NCBI RefSeq assembly: GCF_009711415.1 | Contig: NZ_SMLZ01000116.1 | Location: 237,379 to 301,378, forward strand | Direction of reading: 5' to 3' | Length of the DNA stretch: 64,000 nt | Source: Roseibium denhamense | GTDB lineage: Bacteria > Pseudomonadota > Alphaproteobacteria > Rhizobiales > Stappiaceae | Shown: positions 16,008-24,806 of the stretch, piece by piece | Position numbering within the stretch: the stretch's first letter is position 1 | Layout of the letters: each line of letters opens with the position of its first letter | The notes under the pieces: model-generated | The model's input: only the letters and a program-made list of their open reading frames with translations | Told to the model about the DNA's origin: nothing | Database searches by the model: none | Translations under genes and position numbers: made by a program

Positions 16008-16153
16008 ATTTAAGTTGGTTTCTATCGGCTCTTACATGCGCAAACACTGCTCTCATGTCGATAGGGATTTTCCAGTTTCAACAGGCAATCAGGCGTGTTT
16101 GCGTCCGCATACTGTCTGCGTAAGGGCGCAGCAGACCATGCTCCATCGCCAGA

Positions 16154-16459
16154 TTAATGCGTCCAGGGGGCCGCTCTGTTAAACTTGAAGTTATCCGCAT
16201 AAGCTGCACCGCGGACCTTCCGCTCCTTTGCCTTTTCTACCCGGTAAGGCACGCCATTGCGCTTGGCGTAAGCCACAGCCTCTTCTTGCGTATCGAAATA
16301 CATCCGCACCTGTTGCTTCATGTCGGATGAAGACGTGTAGCCCATCAATGGTTCGACGGATTTGGCCTGTTCCGGCTCAAAATCCAGCACCCAACGTTGC
16401 AGTTTCGCCTTGCCAGACTGCATAGCCGTTTTTGCCGGACGATAAATGCGCGCAACCAT
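16154..16459 (-). CDS. Complex I accessory subunit, NDUFS4-like
   Basis: A 101-residue protein of the NADH dehydrogenase Fe-S protein 4 family, an accessory subunit of respiratory complex I found in alphaproteobacteria and mitochondria. Marks are ARIYRPAKTAMQSGKA at the start, WVLDFEP, PLMGYTSSSDMKQQVRMYF, and FDTQEEAVAYAKRNGVPYRV. It is complete for the family's short bacterial form. An AAGGA site sits ten bases before the ATG. It stands alone, away from nuo genes, between tRNA-Arg and a stretch without trusted genes. Confidence 0.92.
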   Translation of the reverse strand: MVARIYRPAKTAMQSGKAKLQRWVLDFEPEQAKSVEPLMGYTSSSDMKQQVRMYFDTQEEAVAYAKRNGVPYRVEKAKERKVRGAAYADNFKFNRAAPWTH

Positions 16460-16854
16460 AGTTGTTCAGTCCTTGTTGGATGCCCCGGAAACTCTCAGAT
16501 TGAGTTTAAAGCTTTTTCCCATCTTTCCGGTGGAAGTCAACTCTGTTTTCGCTGCGACCGAACCTGTAAGTCGAAACGTCAGCTGCCACAGTGGCTCCTT
16601 TCCCGGATCACGCGCAATATCAATCCAAACGCTCGTTATGACGCCCCACAACCATGACAAGCATTCATTAACACTGGCGTTGGATTTTCTAAGGTCACCC
16701 AAAAGTGACGTAGCGGGATTTTGCAACCTATGCTATGAAGCAGGCTATGTTGATCGGCTCCTGCGGACCAAATCCGCCGGGGTCTGTTTTGATGTCTATG
16801 GCTCTCAGGCACATGCACTGCGACCGGGCATATAACAAGAACAAGGGCCGGACC
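16460..16854. other. Stretch of about 395 bp without a trusted gene
   Basis: An 86-codon minus-strand frame (16466-16726, TTG start) ends six bases before the NDUFS4-like gene, and a longer plus-strand frame overlaps it. Neither has a ribosome site or a recognisable domain. The region presumably holds promoters for the genes on either side. Confidence 0.4.
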
Positions 16855-17088
16855 ATGCACCGTACTCACTACCGTCCGTTAGAAACATATGTACCCGAGC
16901 ACATCCAACCGTGTTCGAAGCCGGCTTCGGATCTGAAAGCCGCAATTGAAGCCGCAAATCTCGGGGATATGTGGTCGATGATCCTGACGCTCGATTATGG
17001 CGTTTCGGAAGTGGAAGAACTTTCCGTCGAAAAACAAGACGAATTCCTGAATGTCATGGCGTTGCTGCTCAAGGCTTACCAAAGTTAA
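16855..17088 (+). CDS. Small hypothetical protein
   Basis: A 77-residue protein, MHRTHYRPLETYVPEH at the start and a helical second half (DLKAAIEAANLGDMWSMILT, then KQDEFLNVMALLLKAY). I do not recognise a family. The upstream ribosome site is weak (AAGGGC). It is 14 bp ahead of the next gene on the same strand, so the two probably form a small operon. A longer frame from 16735 is open but its added residues look random. Confidence 0.5.
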   Translation: MHRTHYRPLETYVPEHIQPCSKPASDLKAAIEAANLGDMWSMILTLDYGVSEVEELSVEKQDEFLNVMALLLKAYQS

Positions 17089-17102
17089 GTGAAGGACCTG
17101 TT

Positions 17103-17609
17103 TTGCTGACCCGTCCGAAATCTGTCTTTTCGGAAATAGGCACCCGGGCCATCGAAAATGGCTTGGCGGACCCAACCATCTCGGCGTTTTACGAGGCAAT
17201 CATGTCAGCGCCAGCCGGGAAGACACAGGAAGCCTTGAAGGAATTCCTGCCGCAGCTCAGTCTGTGCTCGGACAAGGTCTCGCCCCTTGTGCCACCTCCG
17301 ATTTTCTACGTCGGAAGAGACAGTGGGCAGCGGCATCTTTTCGGAGATGATTGGGCATCGCCGGAAACCTCCACAACGCCTCTTAGAACACCGGATCCTG
17401 ACCTTGAGCGGATCTCGGCGGAGGCCTATATGCGCGCCTTGAATGACGAGCCCTATTACGGCTATGCGCGCACGGTGGTCCAGGCCGGCAGCCAAAGCTA
17501 TGAAGTCGCTTTCGAGCGCCTGATTGTGACACTGCGCCCGTCTCCGGTGGCGGACTACAGAATTTGCGCTTATCTCGGCATCATCCAGGATCTGCAGAAG
17601 ACGACCTGA
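17103..17609 (+). CDS. Hypothetical protein, possibly with a PAS-like C-terminal half
   Basis: A 168-residue protein. A TTG start at 17103 is preferred because GAAGGA lies seven bases before it and the preceding gene ends at 17088; a longer frame from 16971 would overlap that gene for over 100 bp. The C-terminal half, GYARTVVQAGSQSYEVAFER followed by RPSPVADYRICAYLG, resembles the end of PAS_5-type sensory domains (late strands around a conserved Arg), but this is a weak impression. Its last 29 bp overlap the 3' end of the convergent gene at 17581. Confidence 0.55.
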   Translation: MLTRPKSVFSEIGTRAIENGLADPTISAFYEAIMSAPAGKTQEALKEFLPQLSLCSDKVSPLVPPPIFYVGRDSGQRHLFGDDWASPETSTTPLRTPDPDLERISAEAYMRALNDEPYYGYARTVVQAGSQSYEVAFERLIVTLRPSPVADYRICAYLGIIQDLQKTT

Positions 17610-18297
17610 GAACGAGCTCGGCGAGACCCTGAATGTCGTTTCGCGTTGCGTAGACAAGCCAGTCATCTTCGCGGATGTGTCCGGGGGCGATCCGCCAATG
17701 AGTACCCCTGGGCACAAACCGCCGGTATCCGACCCTTATTCCGAACCCTTTCTCTGCACTCGCAGCAGCCATGAGCCCGTAAAGATAGTCGGGTGACCAC
17801 TTCAAGAGAGACACAAGAAATCCCAATTGGGTCAAAGGCTCGGCAAGGCCCTGACCTCTGATATCCCGGCGCAGCCACAGGTTTCCATGATAAACGATCC
17901 GGCCCCGCATAAAATATGCATCGTGCGCGTGATCGGTCCCGAACTTGGCCTGCGGGTTGGGGTCTACAAACAGACGGCGCTGCTGCTGGTCCCAGTGATC
18001 GGCAAGGCTCCGGTCCAGAAGGTCTTCCACTTTTGCCGCCTGGACAGACACAATGTCACCGCGCTCATCATATGCGCCGATCCAGAAGGCGGTGGCTCCG
18101 TGGAGATCGAAGAACCGCGGCGAGAAGTCCTCCATCAGGTACTTGTCCTCCGTCGCCTTCACGGTCTTTTCAAATAGCGTAAAGTCGGAACTTTCTTTCA
18201 GGCTCAAACCTGTCTTGCCGATTTTGGTCTGCAGGTAGGAAATGGCCGTGGTGACGTCCAAAATGGCGTCTTGATACGGATCGACCCTTTTGTCCAT
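17581..18297 (-). CDS. GNAT-like acyltransferase family protein
   Basis: A 238-residue protein. The segment WLRRDIRGQGLAEPLTQLGF around residue 155 matches motif A of GNAT acetyltransferases, where the R-G-Q-G-L-A turn binds the acyl-CoA pyrophosphate. A beta-rich stretch precedes it (ATAFWIGAYDERGDIVSVQA). The acceptor is unknown. The start at 18297 was chosen over an upstream frame start because the added 30 residues are Gly/Ser-rich and lack support. It converges on the gene at 17103 with 29 bp overlap. Confidence 0.6.
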   Translation of the reverse strand: MDKRVDPYQDAILDVTTAISYLQTKIGKTGLSLKESSDFTLFEKTVKATEDKYLMEDFSPRFFDLHGATAFWIGAYDERGDIVSVQAAKVEDLLDRSLADHWDQQQRRLFVDPNPQAKFGTDHAHDAYFMRGRIVYHGNLWLRRDIRGQGLAEPLTQLGFLVSLLKWSPDYLYGLMAAASAEKGFGIRVGYRRFVPRGTHWRIAPGHIREDDWLVYATRNDIQGLAELVLRSSSADPG

Positions 18298-18505
18298 GCC
18301 CGTCCAGCGGCCGCCGGAGCTAGAACCGCTGCCTCTCTGAATTGAAAATCCCCTCGTTTCAGAGTGCGGGCGAAGCCAGCCGGGCACAAGCAGAGCGCGA
18401 TTCTGTCCCCAGTGTTATCCCGGTAATTGATGGATTGTTTGCTCGAGCGCACGCAATAGGCCGTCAAGGACTGCGTTGCCGTCTAATCGATTATTAGGAG
18501 AAAAG

Positions 18506-18582
<77 letters not shown>

Positions 18583-18816
18583 AGCCGTTGATTTGTGCGG
18601 GTTTATAGCCGTTCCCTCAGTCCGTCAAGCGAGAACAGAACATGAAAATCAACCCGTTGTGGACAAAGGCAGGTGAACCAATCCGGCCTTGGTTCCAAGA
18701 CGAGGCCACAGACTATTCAGGTGGAAGATATGAAACCCGGACCAATACGCCCTCCCCTTCATGGAGAATGGCGGCTTCACGATCACCGTGTCACAACCGC
18801 TCCTAATCTAAAAAGG

Positions 18817-19311
18817 TCACGGTTTGGCGTCTGTGATCGATGGCGATGCCATTACGTCGCCCGGTTTGATACCCAGTTTTTTCGAGGTTCCCGCATTGAG
18901 TTCGAGCACAAAGCGCGATGGGTAGTTGGAGGGAATGACCCGCTCGGAGTAAGGCAGCGTATCTTCGGCGATGCTGACAATCTTCCCGGCACCGTTGGCG
19001 TAAATGATATCCAGGGAAAGCGGCGTGTTCTTCATCCAGAAAAAACGTTCGCCCTCGCTTTCAAAAATGAAAAGCATGCCGTGGTCCGCCGCCATCGCTT
19101 CGCGGAACATTAATCCGCGCGCCCGTTCACGGTCCGTTTTTGCAACTTCGACCTGGAAGACATGTTCGCCTCCGTCCGATTGGATCGTGAGCGTCTCCAT
19201 TGCCAGCCGGTCGGGAACATCTTGCGCTTTGACCAGTCCTGACAGGGCTACGAAGACGAGTGCCGTGAAAACAATCTGGACAATCTTTGTCGGACGGAAC
19301 TGGAGCAGCAT
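18817..19311 (-). CDS. DUF192 secreted protein
   Basis: A 164-residue protein with a signal peptide (cleavage after GLVKA) and one DUF192 domain (about 40-160): RARGLMFRE, FWMKNTPLSLDIIYAN, and FVLELNAGTSKKLGIKPGD are hallmark segments. The function of DUF192 is unknown; it is common in alphaproteobacteria near cold-shock genes, as here. The ATG at 19311 has GAGG upstream; a GTG two codons earlier is an alternative. It lies downstream of a terminator that separates it from the cold-shock gene. Confidence 0.9.
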   Translation of the reverse strand: MLLQFRPTKIVQIVFTALVFVALSGLVKAQDVPDRLAMETLTIQSDGGEHVFQVEVAKTDRERARGLMFREAMAADHGMLFIFESEGERFFWMKNTPLSLDIIYANGAGKIVSIAEDTLPYSERVIPSNYPSRFVLELNAGTSKKLGIKPGDVMASPSITDAKP

Positions 19312-19370
19312 CGGCACCTCAGCAGGAACAATTTTCTGGGCTGATTTGAACGTAGTGCCAGTGACGGCAA

Positions 19371-19396
19371 GAAAAAGGCCGGAACATGTCCGGCCA
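19371..19396 (-). terminator. Rho-independent terminator of the cold-shock gene
   Basis: On the minus strand GGCCGGA, loop CATGT, TCCGGCC is followed by a run of five T. It lies 37 bp past the stop of the cold-shock gene and just upstream of the DUF192 start. Confidence 0.85.
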
Positions 19397-19432
19397 AGAG
19401 GTCAACGCTGATCAGATCGCTACGCTACGCAC

Positions 19433-20014
19433 TCAATGAGAGGACGGAATGTGTGTTCCGGTTCCAAGCGGGCGGATTTCAGCAGCCATCCGTCCTTTGG
19501 GTCCTGTGCCGAACCGCACCAGAACTTCCTGCCCCGGCCGCAATTCGGTAATGCCAAACCGCCGCAGTGTCTCCATGTGGACGAAGATGTCTTCGCTGCC
19601 CTCGCCCTGGGTCAGGAAGCCGAAGCCTTTGACCCGGTTGAACCATTTGACACTTGCCTTTTCGAACCCGGTCTCGGCAACCACCTGGACGTGGGTGCGT
19701 GACGGCGGAAGCTGCGACGGATGCACCGCCGTGCTTTCATCCATCGACAGGATCCGGAAGGCTTGCAGCCCCCGCGGGCGGTCGAGCACTTCGCACACAA
19801 CCCGCGCGCCTTCATAGGCGGTCTGGTAGCCGTCCCGCCGCAGGCAAGTCACGTGCAAAAGAATATCGGCTTCCCCGCTGTCAGGCACGATGAATCCGTA
19901 GCCCTTGCCAACGTCAAACCACTTAATGGTTCCGGCGATCTCGAATACATCAACAGCAACATCATCTGTCAGCGCTTCGAGTGCGCGGGGATCCTGTGCG
20001 GTTTTAGCCCCCAT
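19433..20014 (-). CDS. Two-domain cold-shock protein
   Basis: A 193-residue nucleic-acid chaperone with two cold-shock domains. The first (about 25-90) contains IKWFDVGKGYGFIVPD; the second (about 118-185) contains VKWFNRVKGFGFL and EDIFVHMETL. The RNP1-like K-G-F/Y-G-F and RNP2-like I-F/L-V-H motifs are present in both, except that the first has ILLHV. Tandem CSD proteins with a linker of this type are typical of Rhizobiales and Rhodobacterales. The start at 20014 follows GGGAC; an upstream alternative adds 18 residues. Confidence 0.93.
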   Translation of the reverse strand: MGAKTAQDPRALEALTDDVAVDVFEIAGTIKWFDVGKGYGFIVPDSGEADILLHVTCLRRDGYQTAYEGARVVCEVLDRPRGLQAFRILSMDESTAVHPSQLPPSRTHVQVVAETGFEKASVKWFNRVKGFGFLTQGEGSEDIFVHMETLRRFGITELRPGQEVLVRFGTGPKGRMAAEIRPLGTGTHIPSSH

Positions 20015-20161
20015 AGCGTTGTGTCCCGTCTCTGGTCCGCATTTGGTAAAGCACGAGAAACGACTCACTTCGTGCTGATTCCTAACAAAAGGATAACATT
20101 GCGCCTTGTGCCAGAAAGAGAAATTGTCGGACTAACCACAGGCCATTTGCGGCATGTGGCG

Positions 20162-20926
20162 CTAATTCATGGGAAAATTTTCGAATGTCTTGGCCAAAGG
20201 CGTTCGGATAACTGTTTTTGCTAGCGCATCAACATCTGTCGGCTCCCGGTTGAGAATCACCAGGTCTGCCCGGTTGCGCACGGCATGAACGGGCAATTGG
20301 GCCGCAGGATGAACGACAAGTGATGACCCAAGCACCAGGAAGAGGTCGCAGTCTTCGCATGCCGCGGCGGCCCGCTCCAATTCAAGCTCCGGCATCTGCT
20401 GGCCAAAGTTGATCACAGCTGCCTTCAAGTATCCACCGCATTTCTGGCAGGCCGGGCTCTCGTCGGCCTCAACGCTTGCCCGCTGGTCCTCCAGCTCGGC
20501 CCGCGCACCGCAGGACAGACACGTTGCGAAAGTGGCATTCCCGTGCAGTTCCACAAGTTTTTCCTGCGGCACCCCCGAGCGCTGATGCAGTCCGTCGACA
20601 TTTTGTGTGATCAGCATCGTCAGATTGCCCCTCCGGGCAAGCGCGGCCAAAGCCAAGTGTGCCGCGTTCGGATGAGCCCGGCCAAAGACTTCCTGCATTT
20701 CAAAACGCTGGTCCCAGTCTTTCATGCGGCTTTCATGTGAGGACACGAAATACTGGTATTGAACCGGTTGTCTCTTGGTCCAAGCGCCGCCGGGCGAACG
20801 GTAATCCGGTATGCCACTATCGGTCGATATGCCCGCGCCCGTCATTGCAACGATTCGGATTTGAGGATCGAGCAGGAGGCCGGCCACATAGGCCTGGGCC
20901 TCTGGAAGACTTGTGATGACAGTCAT
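20162..20926 (-). CDS. Sir2-family NAD-dependent protein deacylase
   Basis: A 254-residue sirtuin. The Rossmann motif MTGAGISTDSGIPDYRSP is near residue 27, followed by TQNVDGLHQRSG with the catalytic histidine in LVELHGN. A zinc site is formed by CLSCG and, after an acidic loop, ACQKCGG. The cofactor end segment is FLVLGSSLVVHPAAQLP. It removes acyl groups from lysines with NAD+. The start at 20926 is the first Met before the conserved core; a further 13 residues are possible. It is divergent from gloA. Confidence 0.93.
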   Translation of the reverse strand: MTVITSLPEAQAYVAGLLLDPQIRIVAMTGAGISTDSGIPDYRSPGGAWTKRQPVQYQYFVSSHESRMKDWDQRFEMQEVFGRAHPNAAHLALAALARRGNLTMLITQNVDGLHQRSGVPQEKLVELHGNATFATCLSCGARAELEDQRASVEADESPACQKCGGYLKAAVINFGQQMPELELERAAAACEDCDLFLVLGSSLVVHPAAQLPVHAVRNRADLVILNREPTDVDALAKTVIRTPLAKTFENFPMN

Positions 20927-20978
20927 AAGTTGTTTAATGCTCCAACCTTGCCTGAATTTACGCACTTAAGGATACAGC

Positions 20979-21419
20979 ATGCGTTATCTGCACACGATGG
21001 TCCGGGTTTCCAATCTGGAGGACTCGCTGGATTTTTACTGCAACAAAATGGGAATGACCGAGATCCGGCGCTACGACAATGAAAAGGGCCGCTTTACGCT
21101 GGTGTTTCTCGCCGCTTCTGAGGATATTGAGGCAGGAAAGGCCAATGCGGCTCCGGTCCTTGAGCTAACCTACAACTGGGATCCGGAGGAATACACCGGC
21201 GGGCGCAACTTCGGTCACCTCGCTTATGAGGTCGACAATATTTATGAGGCTTGTGAAACGCTTCAGAGCAAAGGTGTCGTAATCAACCGCCCGCCGCGCG
21301 ATGGCCGGATGGCTTTCGTCCGTTCGCCGGACAACATTTCTTTCGAACTTCTCCAAAAAGGCGAAGCTCTTGAAATCAAAGAGCCGTGGGCCTCTATGGG
21401 GAACACTGGAGAGTGGTAG
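20979..21419 (+). CDS. gloA: Lactoylglutathione lyase (glyoxalase I)
   Basis: A 146-residue metal-dependent enzyme that converts the methylglyoxal-glutathione hemithioacetal to lactoylglutathione. The two beta-alpha-beta modules are visible: [19 protein letters not shown] (first metal histidine H5) and [16 protein letters not shown], with metal acids in LELTYNW and ISFELLQK. The ATG follows AAGGAT. An inverted repeat terminator lies 22 bp past the stop. It appears to be a single-gene unit. Confidence 0.95.
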   Translation: MRYLHTMVRVSNLEDSLDFYCNKMGMTEIRRYDNEKGRFTLVFLAASEDIEAGKANAAPVLELTYNWDPEEYTGGRNFGHLAYEVDNIYEACETLQSKGVVINRPPRDGRMAFVRSPDNISFELLQKGEALEIKEPWASMGNTGEW

Positions 21420-21440
21420 AAACGGCCGGTTTCCGGCATC

Positions 21441-21466
21441 TGCAAGCCCGGACGGACGGGCTTGCA
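21441..21466 (+). terminator. Inverted repeat after gloA
   Basis: TGCAAGCCCG, loop GACGGA, CGGGCTTGCA is a perfect 10-bp stem. It is followed by A5 rather than a U-run on the gloA strand, so it is a plausible but not canonical terminator. Confidence 0.55.
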
Positions 21467-21544
21467 AAAAATTGTCATATTGCCTCTTGCGGGGCATGAA
21501 AATCCCGCCTATAAGCCTCCCCACGACGCAGCCGCGTCGACCGC

Positions 21545-21620
21545 GCGCCCATCGTCTAGCGGTCTAGGACGCCGCCCTTTCACGGCGGAAACACGGGTTC
21601 GAGTCCCGTTGGGCGTGCCA
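21545..21620 (+). tRNA. tRNA-Glu (anticodon UUC)
   Basis: A 76-base cloverleaf with encoded CCA: acceptor GCGCCCA with TGGGCGT, anticodon arm CCGCC-CTTTCAC-GGCGG giving UUC, T arm ACGGG-TTCGAGT-CCCGT. It is the last housekeeping gene before the T6SS-associated region. Confidence 0.95.
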
Positions 21621-22088
21621 TTTCTCCCCCGAAATGCATTTGCTCACTTAGGTGTTGTCTTGTGCCGAGCCGCACCAAATGTGGCAGGTTTAGCGCGGTC
21701 AATCCGGCCCGTCTTTAGATGGCGTCCGCCGGTGATATGGTTGGCGCACCGCTCTCCATAACGGTTCCATTTGATCCATTGGCATCACAGTCTGTTCAGA
21801 CTAGTTGTGGACGGCTCGTTTTCACAGTTTGCGTCATGGAAATTCACGCTGTTTCCGGGTATTGTTTCAGGTGATCGTGCTGAGGCTGCCCTCGGGATGC
21901 GCTTCGTGAGCGAAGCAGCTCTTTGGAAATCACGCGCAGTCATCGGTCCAACTGGAATGTCAAGTTCCTGTGATGCTCATTACAGAACGTTACTGCCAAC
22001 CGGGGTATTGCTCTTGATCAAGAGGATGCACCTCGAAAGAAGATCGGACCAACCGACAGGCAACCATGATCGACGAAAGGACATAAAG
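21621..22088. other. 468-bp region upstream of the first caspase-like gene
   Basis: A frame in phase with the caspase gene is open from 21771, but its 106 extra codons have no signal peptide or domain and the ATG at 22089 has a good ribosome site. The region contains a near-perfect CRP-type palindrome at 21969-21984. Confidence 0.5.
21969..21984. promoter_or_regulatory. CRP-type site upstream of caspase-like gene (one mismatch)
   Basis: TGTGATGCTCATTACA matches TGTGA-N6-TCACA with one mismatch, about 105 bp before the start codon at 22089. Confidence 0.5.
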
Positions 22089-23627
22089 ATGTTCAAATAC
22101 GTGATCGCCGTGCTGGCCATTATTTTAACAGGGATTAGCCCGGCACTGGCAAAGCGCGTTGCCCTTGTAATCGGCAATGGCGCTTATGAACACACAGTTC
22201 CCCTTCCCAACCCGGCAAATGACGCCGAACAAATGGCCTCCAAACTACGTGGCCTTGGTTTTGACGTCGTCGCAGGCCAGGATCAATCCTACACTGACAT
22301 GCGCCGCACGGTAATGGAGTTCGCGAAGAAGGCCTATGGCGCCGAAATCGCACTTCTGTTTTATGCAGGGCATGGCATGCAGGTCGGTGGCCAAAACCTG
22401 CTTGTTCCGATCGATGCAAAGATCGAAGACGAGACATCCCTCGACTTCGAAACCATCTCCGTTGACTTCATTTTGCGCCAGATGTCCAAGGACGTGAAGG
22501 TGCAGATGGTCTTCCTCGACGCATGCCGTGATAACCCGCTGGCGCGCACGCTGGCGCGGCGCATGGGCCCCTCCCGCTCCGGCAATGTTGGCGCAGGCCT
22601 TGCGGAAATAAAGGTCGATGACGCTGGCGGTGAAGGGTCGGTCATCGCATTTGCCACCAGCCCTGGCGATGTCGCTCTGGATGGCGAGGGCAGCAACTCA
22701 CCGTTCACCTCGGCTCTGGTCCGTCACATCGACACACCGAATGCGTCCATCCAGACGATCATGACCCGCGTGACCGGCGACGTTTACGAGGAAACCGAAA
22801 AACGTCAGCGCCCCTGGGTGAATGCGTCCCTCATCGGTGAAGTCATTCTCAACAAGACCGAAACCGGCCCGACAACGGATGTCGCCGCGCTCGGCAATGC
22901 AGCAACCAGCGTTCCGCAAGCTGCGGCCCCAGCTGCGTCCAGCGCGGCAACCCAGTCGACGATTGCCTGGGAACGCGAAAAACTGGTTTGGAATACGGTC
23001 AAGGACAGCAAGACAATTGCCGATTATCAGGCGTATTTGGATGCTTATCCGAATGGTACGTTTGCAAACTTTGCGCGAAACTCGATCAAGCGCCTTGAAA
23101 GTGCAAACCAGGTTGCGGCTGTAAACCCGGCTGTGGTGCCAGGCGCGACTGCAACACCGGCTCCGGCTGGCCTGCCCGATCCGCAGGCCGCTGTGCCCGG
23201 CACTCCTGAAACCGAGGCTGCCCTTGGCTGGAACCGCACAGCTCGCCGTCAAGTTCAGACCCGCCTCAATCTTGCCGGTCACAATGTCGGCCGTCCGGAT
23301 GGTGCCTTCGGTCCCAAGACACGGGCCGGTGTCACGAACTGGCAGCTGGCAAACGGCATTTCGGCAACCGGCTACTTCACACCTGCGCAGTACTCGCTGC
23401 TGACGGCTCAGACGGCCGGGCAATATGCGGCGTATCAGGAAGAGGTTGCCCGGAAGCAGAAAGCTGCTGCCGCGTCCCGCAGCACAACGCAGCGCCGCAC
23501 CAACACAACAACCACAACACGCCGGACCAATAACAATAACAACAACGGTGGCGGCATGAATCCGGCCGGCGCAGCCTTCATCGGCGGTGTTCTCGGCGGT
23601 GTCATCGGCGGTGCGATCGGCCGGTAA
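22089..23627 (+). CDS. Secreted caspase-fold protein with peptidoglycan-binding domain
   Basis: A 512-residue protein with a signal peptide (cleavage after SPALA). A peptidase C14 domain covers about 22-260 and has the catalytic dyad H95 (FYAGHGMQVGG) and C146 (VFLDACRDNP). A helical linker carries Sel1/TPR-like residues (KDSKTIADYQAYLDAYPNGT). A PG_binding_1 domain lies at about 375-440 (VQTRLNLAGHNVGRPDGAFG). The tail has a Thr/Asn-rich stretch and a glycine zipper (FIGGVLGGVIGGAIGR) that could insert in a membrane. Together this places the protease in the periplasm, at the wall. The ATG follows AAAGGA. A strong terminator closes the gene. Substrate unknown. Confidence 0.88.
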   Translation: MFKYVIAVLAIILTGISPALAKRVALVIGNGAYEHTVPLPNPANDAEQMASKLRGLGFDVVAGQDQSYTDMRRTVMEFAKKAYGAEIALLFYAGHGMQVGGQNLLVPIDAKIEDETSLDFETISVDFILRQMSKDVKVQMVFLDACRDNPLARTLARRMGPSRSGNVGAGLAEIKVDDAGGEGSVIAFATSPGDVALDGEGSNSPFTSALVRHIDTPNASIQTIMTRVTGDVYEETEKRQRPWVNASLIGEVILNKTETGPTTDVAALGNAATSVPQAAAPAASSAATQSTIAWEREKLVWNTVKDSKTIADYQAYLDAYPNGTFANFARNSIKRLESANQVAAVNPAVVPGATATPAPAGLPDPQAAVPGTPETEAALGWNRTARRQVQTRLNLAGHNVGRPDGAFGPKTRAGVTNWQLANGISATGYFTPAQYSLLTAQTAGQYAAYQEEVARKQKAAAASRSTTQRRTNTTTTTRRTNNNNNNGGGMNPAGAAFIGGVLGGVIGGAIGR

Positions 23628-23656
23628 AGCAACGCTGATCCGAACCAAGACGCGGA

Positions 23657-23688
23657 AACCGGGGAGGTCCTCACCTCTCCGGTTTTTC
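23657..23688 (+). terminator. Rho-independent terminator after the caspase-like gene
   Basis: AACCGGGGAGGT, loop CCTC, ACCTCTCCGGTT with one G-T pair, followed by TTT. It lies 30 bp past the stop and also ends 20 bp before the convergent ExbD gene, so it may serve both. Confidence 0.85.
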
Positions 23689-23707
23689 CTTGCGCAAGTC
23701 TTCGTGG

Positions 23708-24127
23708 TTATCTGATCTGCAGACTTACCGATTTCAAACCGGAGAGACGCGCGGCGTCCAGAATGCGGACCGCATTTTCAAAGCTCAAGTCTTCGGACGG
23801 CAGAACGATTGCAGCAGAAGCGCCTCCAGAAACGAGTCTTTCCAGCTCCGTGCCGAGCTTGGACTCCTCAAACCTCAGGCCATTGACCTGAATTCGGATG
23901 CCGCTTGCGGTGCCATCCGGCCGCAAGGTGATCAGGATCGGTGCGGGACTGTCCTTGTCGCCTTGCGAAGCTGAAGGCTGCGGCCCAGCGATACCGACGT
24001 CAATCAGCCGCCAAACTCCAAACGCGGAGGACAAAAGAAAAAACATCACGAGAATGAAGATGACATCGATCAGCGGCGTTAAAGGCATACGCCGATGTTT
24101 GGCAATTGGCTGTCGGATCCGGATCAT
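23708..24127 (-). CDS. ExbD/TolR-family protein 1
   Basis: A 139-residue inner-membrane protein: short basic cytosolic end, one membrane segment (about 17-38, LTPLIDVIFILVMFFLLSSA) and a periplasmic domain. D21 corresponds to the proton-path aspartate of ExbD/TolR. The periplasmic half has the family's strand-helix pattern ending SLQIR. It is convergent with the caspase gene and lies 1.3 kb from the ExbB-like gene, which is on the other strand. It probably joins that ExbB in a proton-driven complex with the TonB-like protein encoded at 26234. Confidence 0.88.
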   Translation of the reverse strand: MIRIRQPIAKHRRMPLTPLIDVIFILVMFFLLSSAFGVWRLIDVGIAGPQPSASQGDKDSPAPILITLRPDGTASGIRIQVNGLRFEESKLGTELERLVSGGASAAIVLPSEDLSFENAVRILDAARLSGLKSVSLQIR

Positions 24128-24316
24128 TGCTCAACTGTGCCATTGCCAAGTGCAAAAAAAGATGACCAGGATTGAGCCAGAGTTTTCAGCCCGATGCAAA
24201 TGCCAAGATACACTTCAGCGTTTCCTGGCAAGGCAAATGGACAATTCAGAAAAACTGCAAATTGCTATAACATGACGCGGTCGACGGAAGACCGGCGTTT
24301 GGTTTGTATAGAGCTT

Positions 24317-24751
24317 ATGTGCGTTCATTTTTTCCGCCGCGCAGCCGGCATCTTTAAATCTGCAATTACAGGCACTTTTCTCCTGTTCGCACAGGCTGAA
24401 ACGGCGTCAGCCGGCTTGCGTGTGTGCAACGGGTCGGTGGATCTCGTGAACATTGCCATCGGCTATGAAACAGAAGATGGCTTGAGGACCGAAGGCTGGT
24501 GGACGGTCACGGCAAATGCCTGCAGTCAGCTCATCCAGGGGCGGCTGACCAGCGACCGCTATTATCTTCATGTTGCAGACGGTTTTGGCGAAAGCCGGCT
24601 TGCCGGGGATATTACCCTTTGCATTCGCGAAGAAAAATTTGTTCTCTACGATGGGGATCAATGCTGGCAACGCGGGCTCATAGAAGCGGACTTTTTTCTG
24701 GTCGAAACGGATGGTACCGAGGACTGGACCGTTCTTCTTTCCTACGATTGA
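24317..24751 (+). CDS. DUF1036 secreted protein
   Basis: A 144-residue protein with signal peptide (cleavage after AETASA) and a DUF1036 domain: LRVCNGSVDLVNIAIGYE, GLRTEGWWTVTANACSQLI and EDWTVLLSYD at the end. Four cysteines in the mature part likely pair. DUF1036 proteins are small periplasmic proteins of unknown function. The start is uncertain: another Met at 24272 would lengthen the cytosolic end by 15 residues and neither has a strong ribosome site. It is followed closely by a second secreted protein gene on the same strand. Confidence 0.8.
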   Translation: MCVHFFRRAAGIFKSAITGTFLLFAQAETASAGLRVCNGSVDLVNIAIGYETEDGLRTEGWWTVTANACSQLIQGRLTSDRYYLHVADGFGESRLAGDITLCIREEKFVLYDGDQCWQRGLIEADFFLVETDGTEDWTVLLSYD

Positions 24752-24806
24752 CCTCCAAAGCCGCGCAATCACCCCCAAGCGGACCAATTGCGAACCGGGA
24801 GTTACC

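Noticed and set aside
16466..16726. 86-codon minus-strand frame next to the NDUFS4-like gene
   Set aside because: TTG start, no ribosome site, no recognisable domain; kept only as part of a gene-free stretch.
16971..17102. Longer start for the protein at 17103
   Set aside because: It would overlap the preceding gene by over 100 bp; the TTG with GAAGGA upstream is better placed.
21545..22088. tRNA-Glu directly before the T6SS locus as an integration site of a genomic island
   Set aside because: No integrase, transposase or direct repeat of the tRNA 3' end was seen in the window, and gene content looks native.
21771..22088. Upstream extension of the first caspase-like gene by 106 codons
   Set aside because: The extension would bury the clear signal peptide at 22089, which has its own ribosome site.
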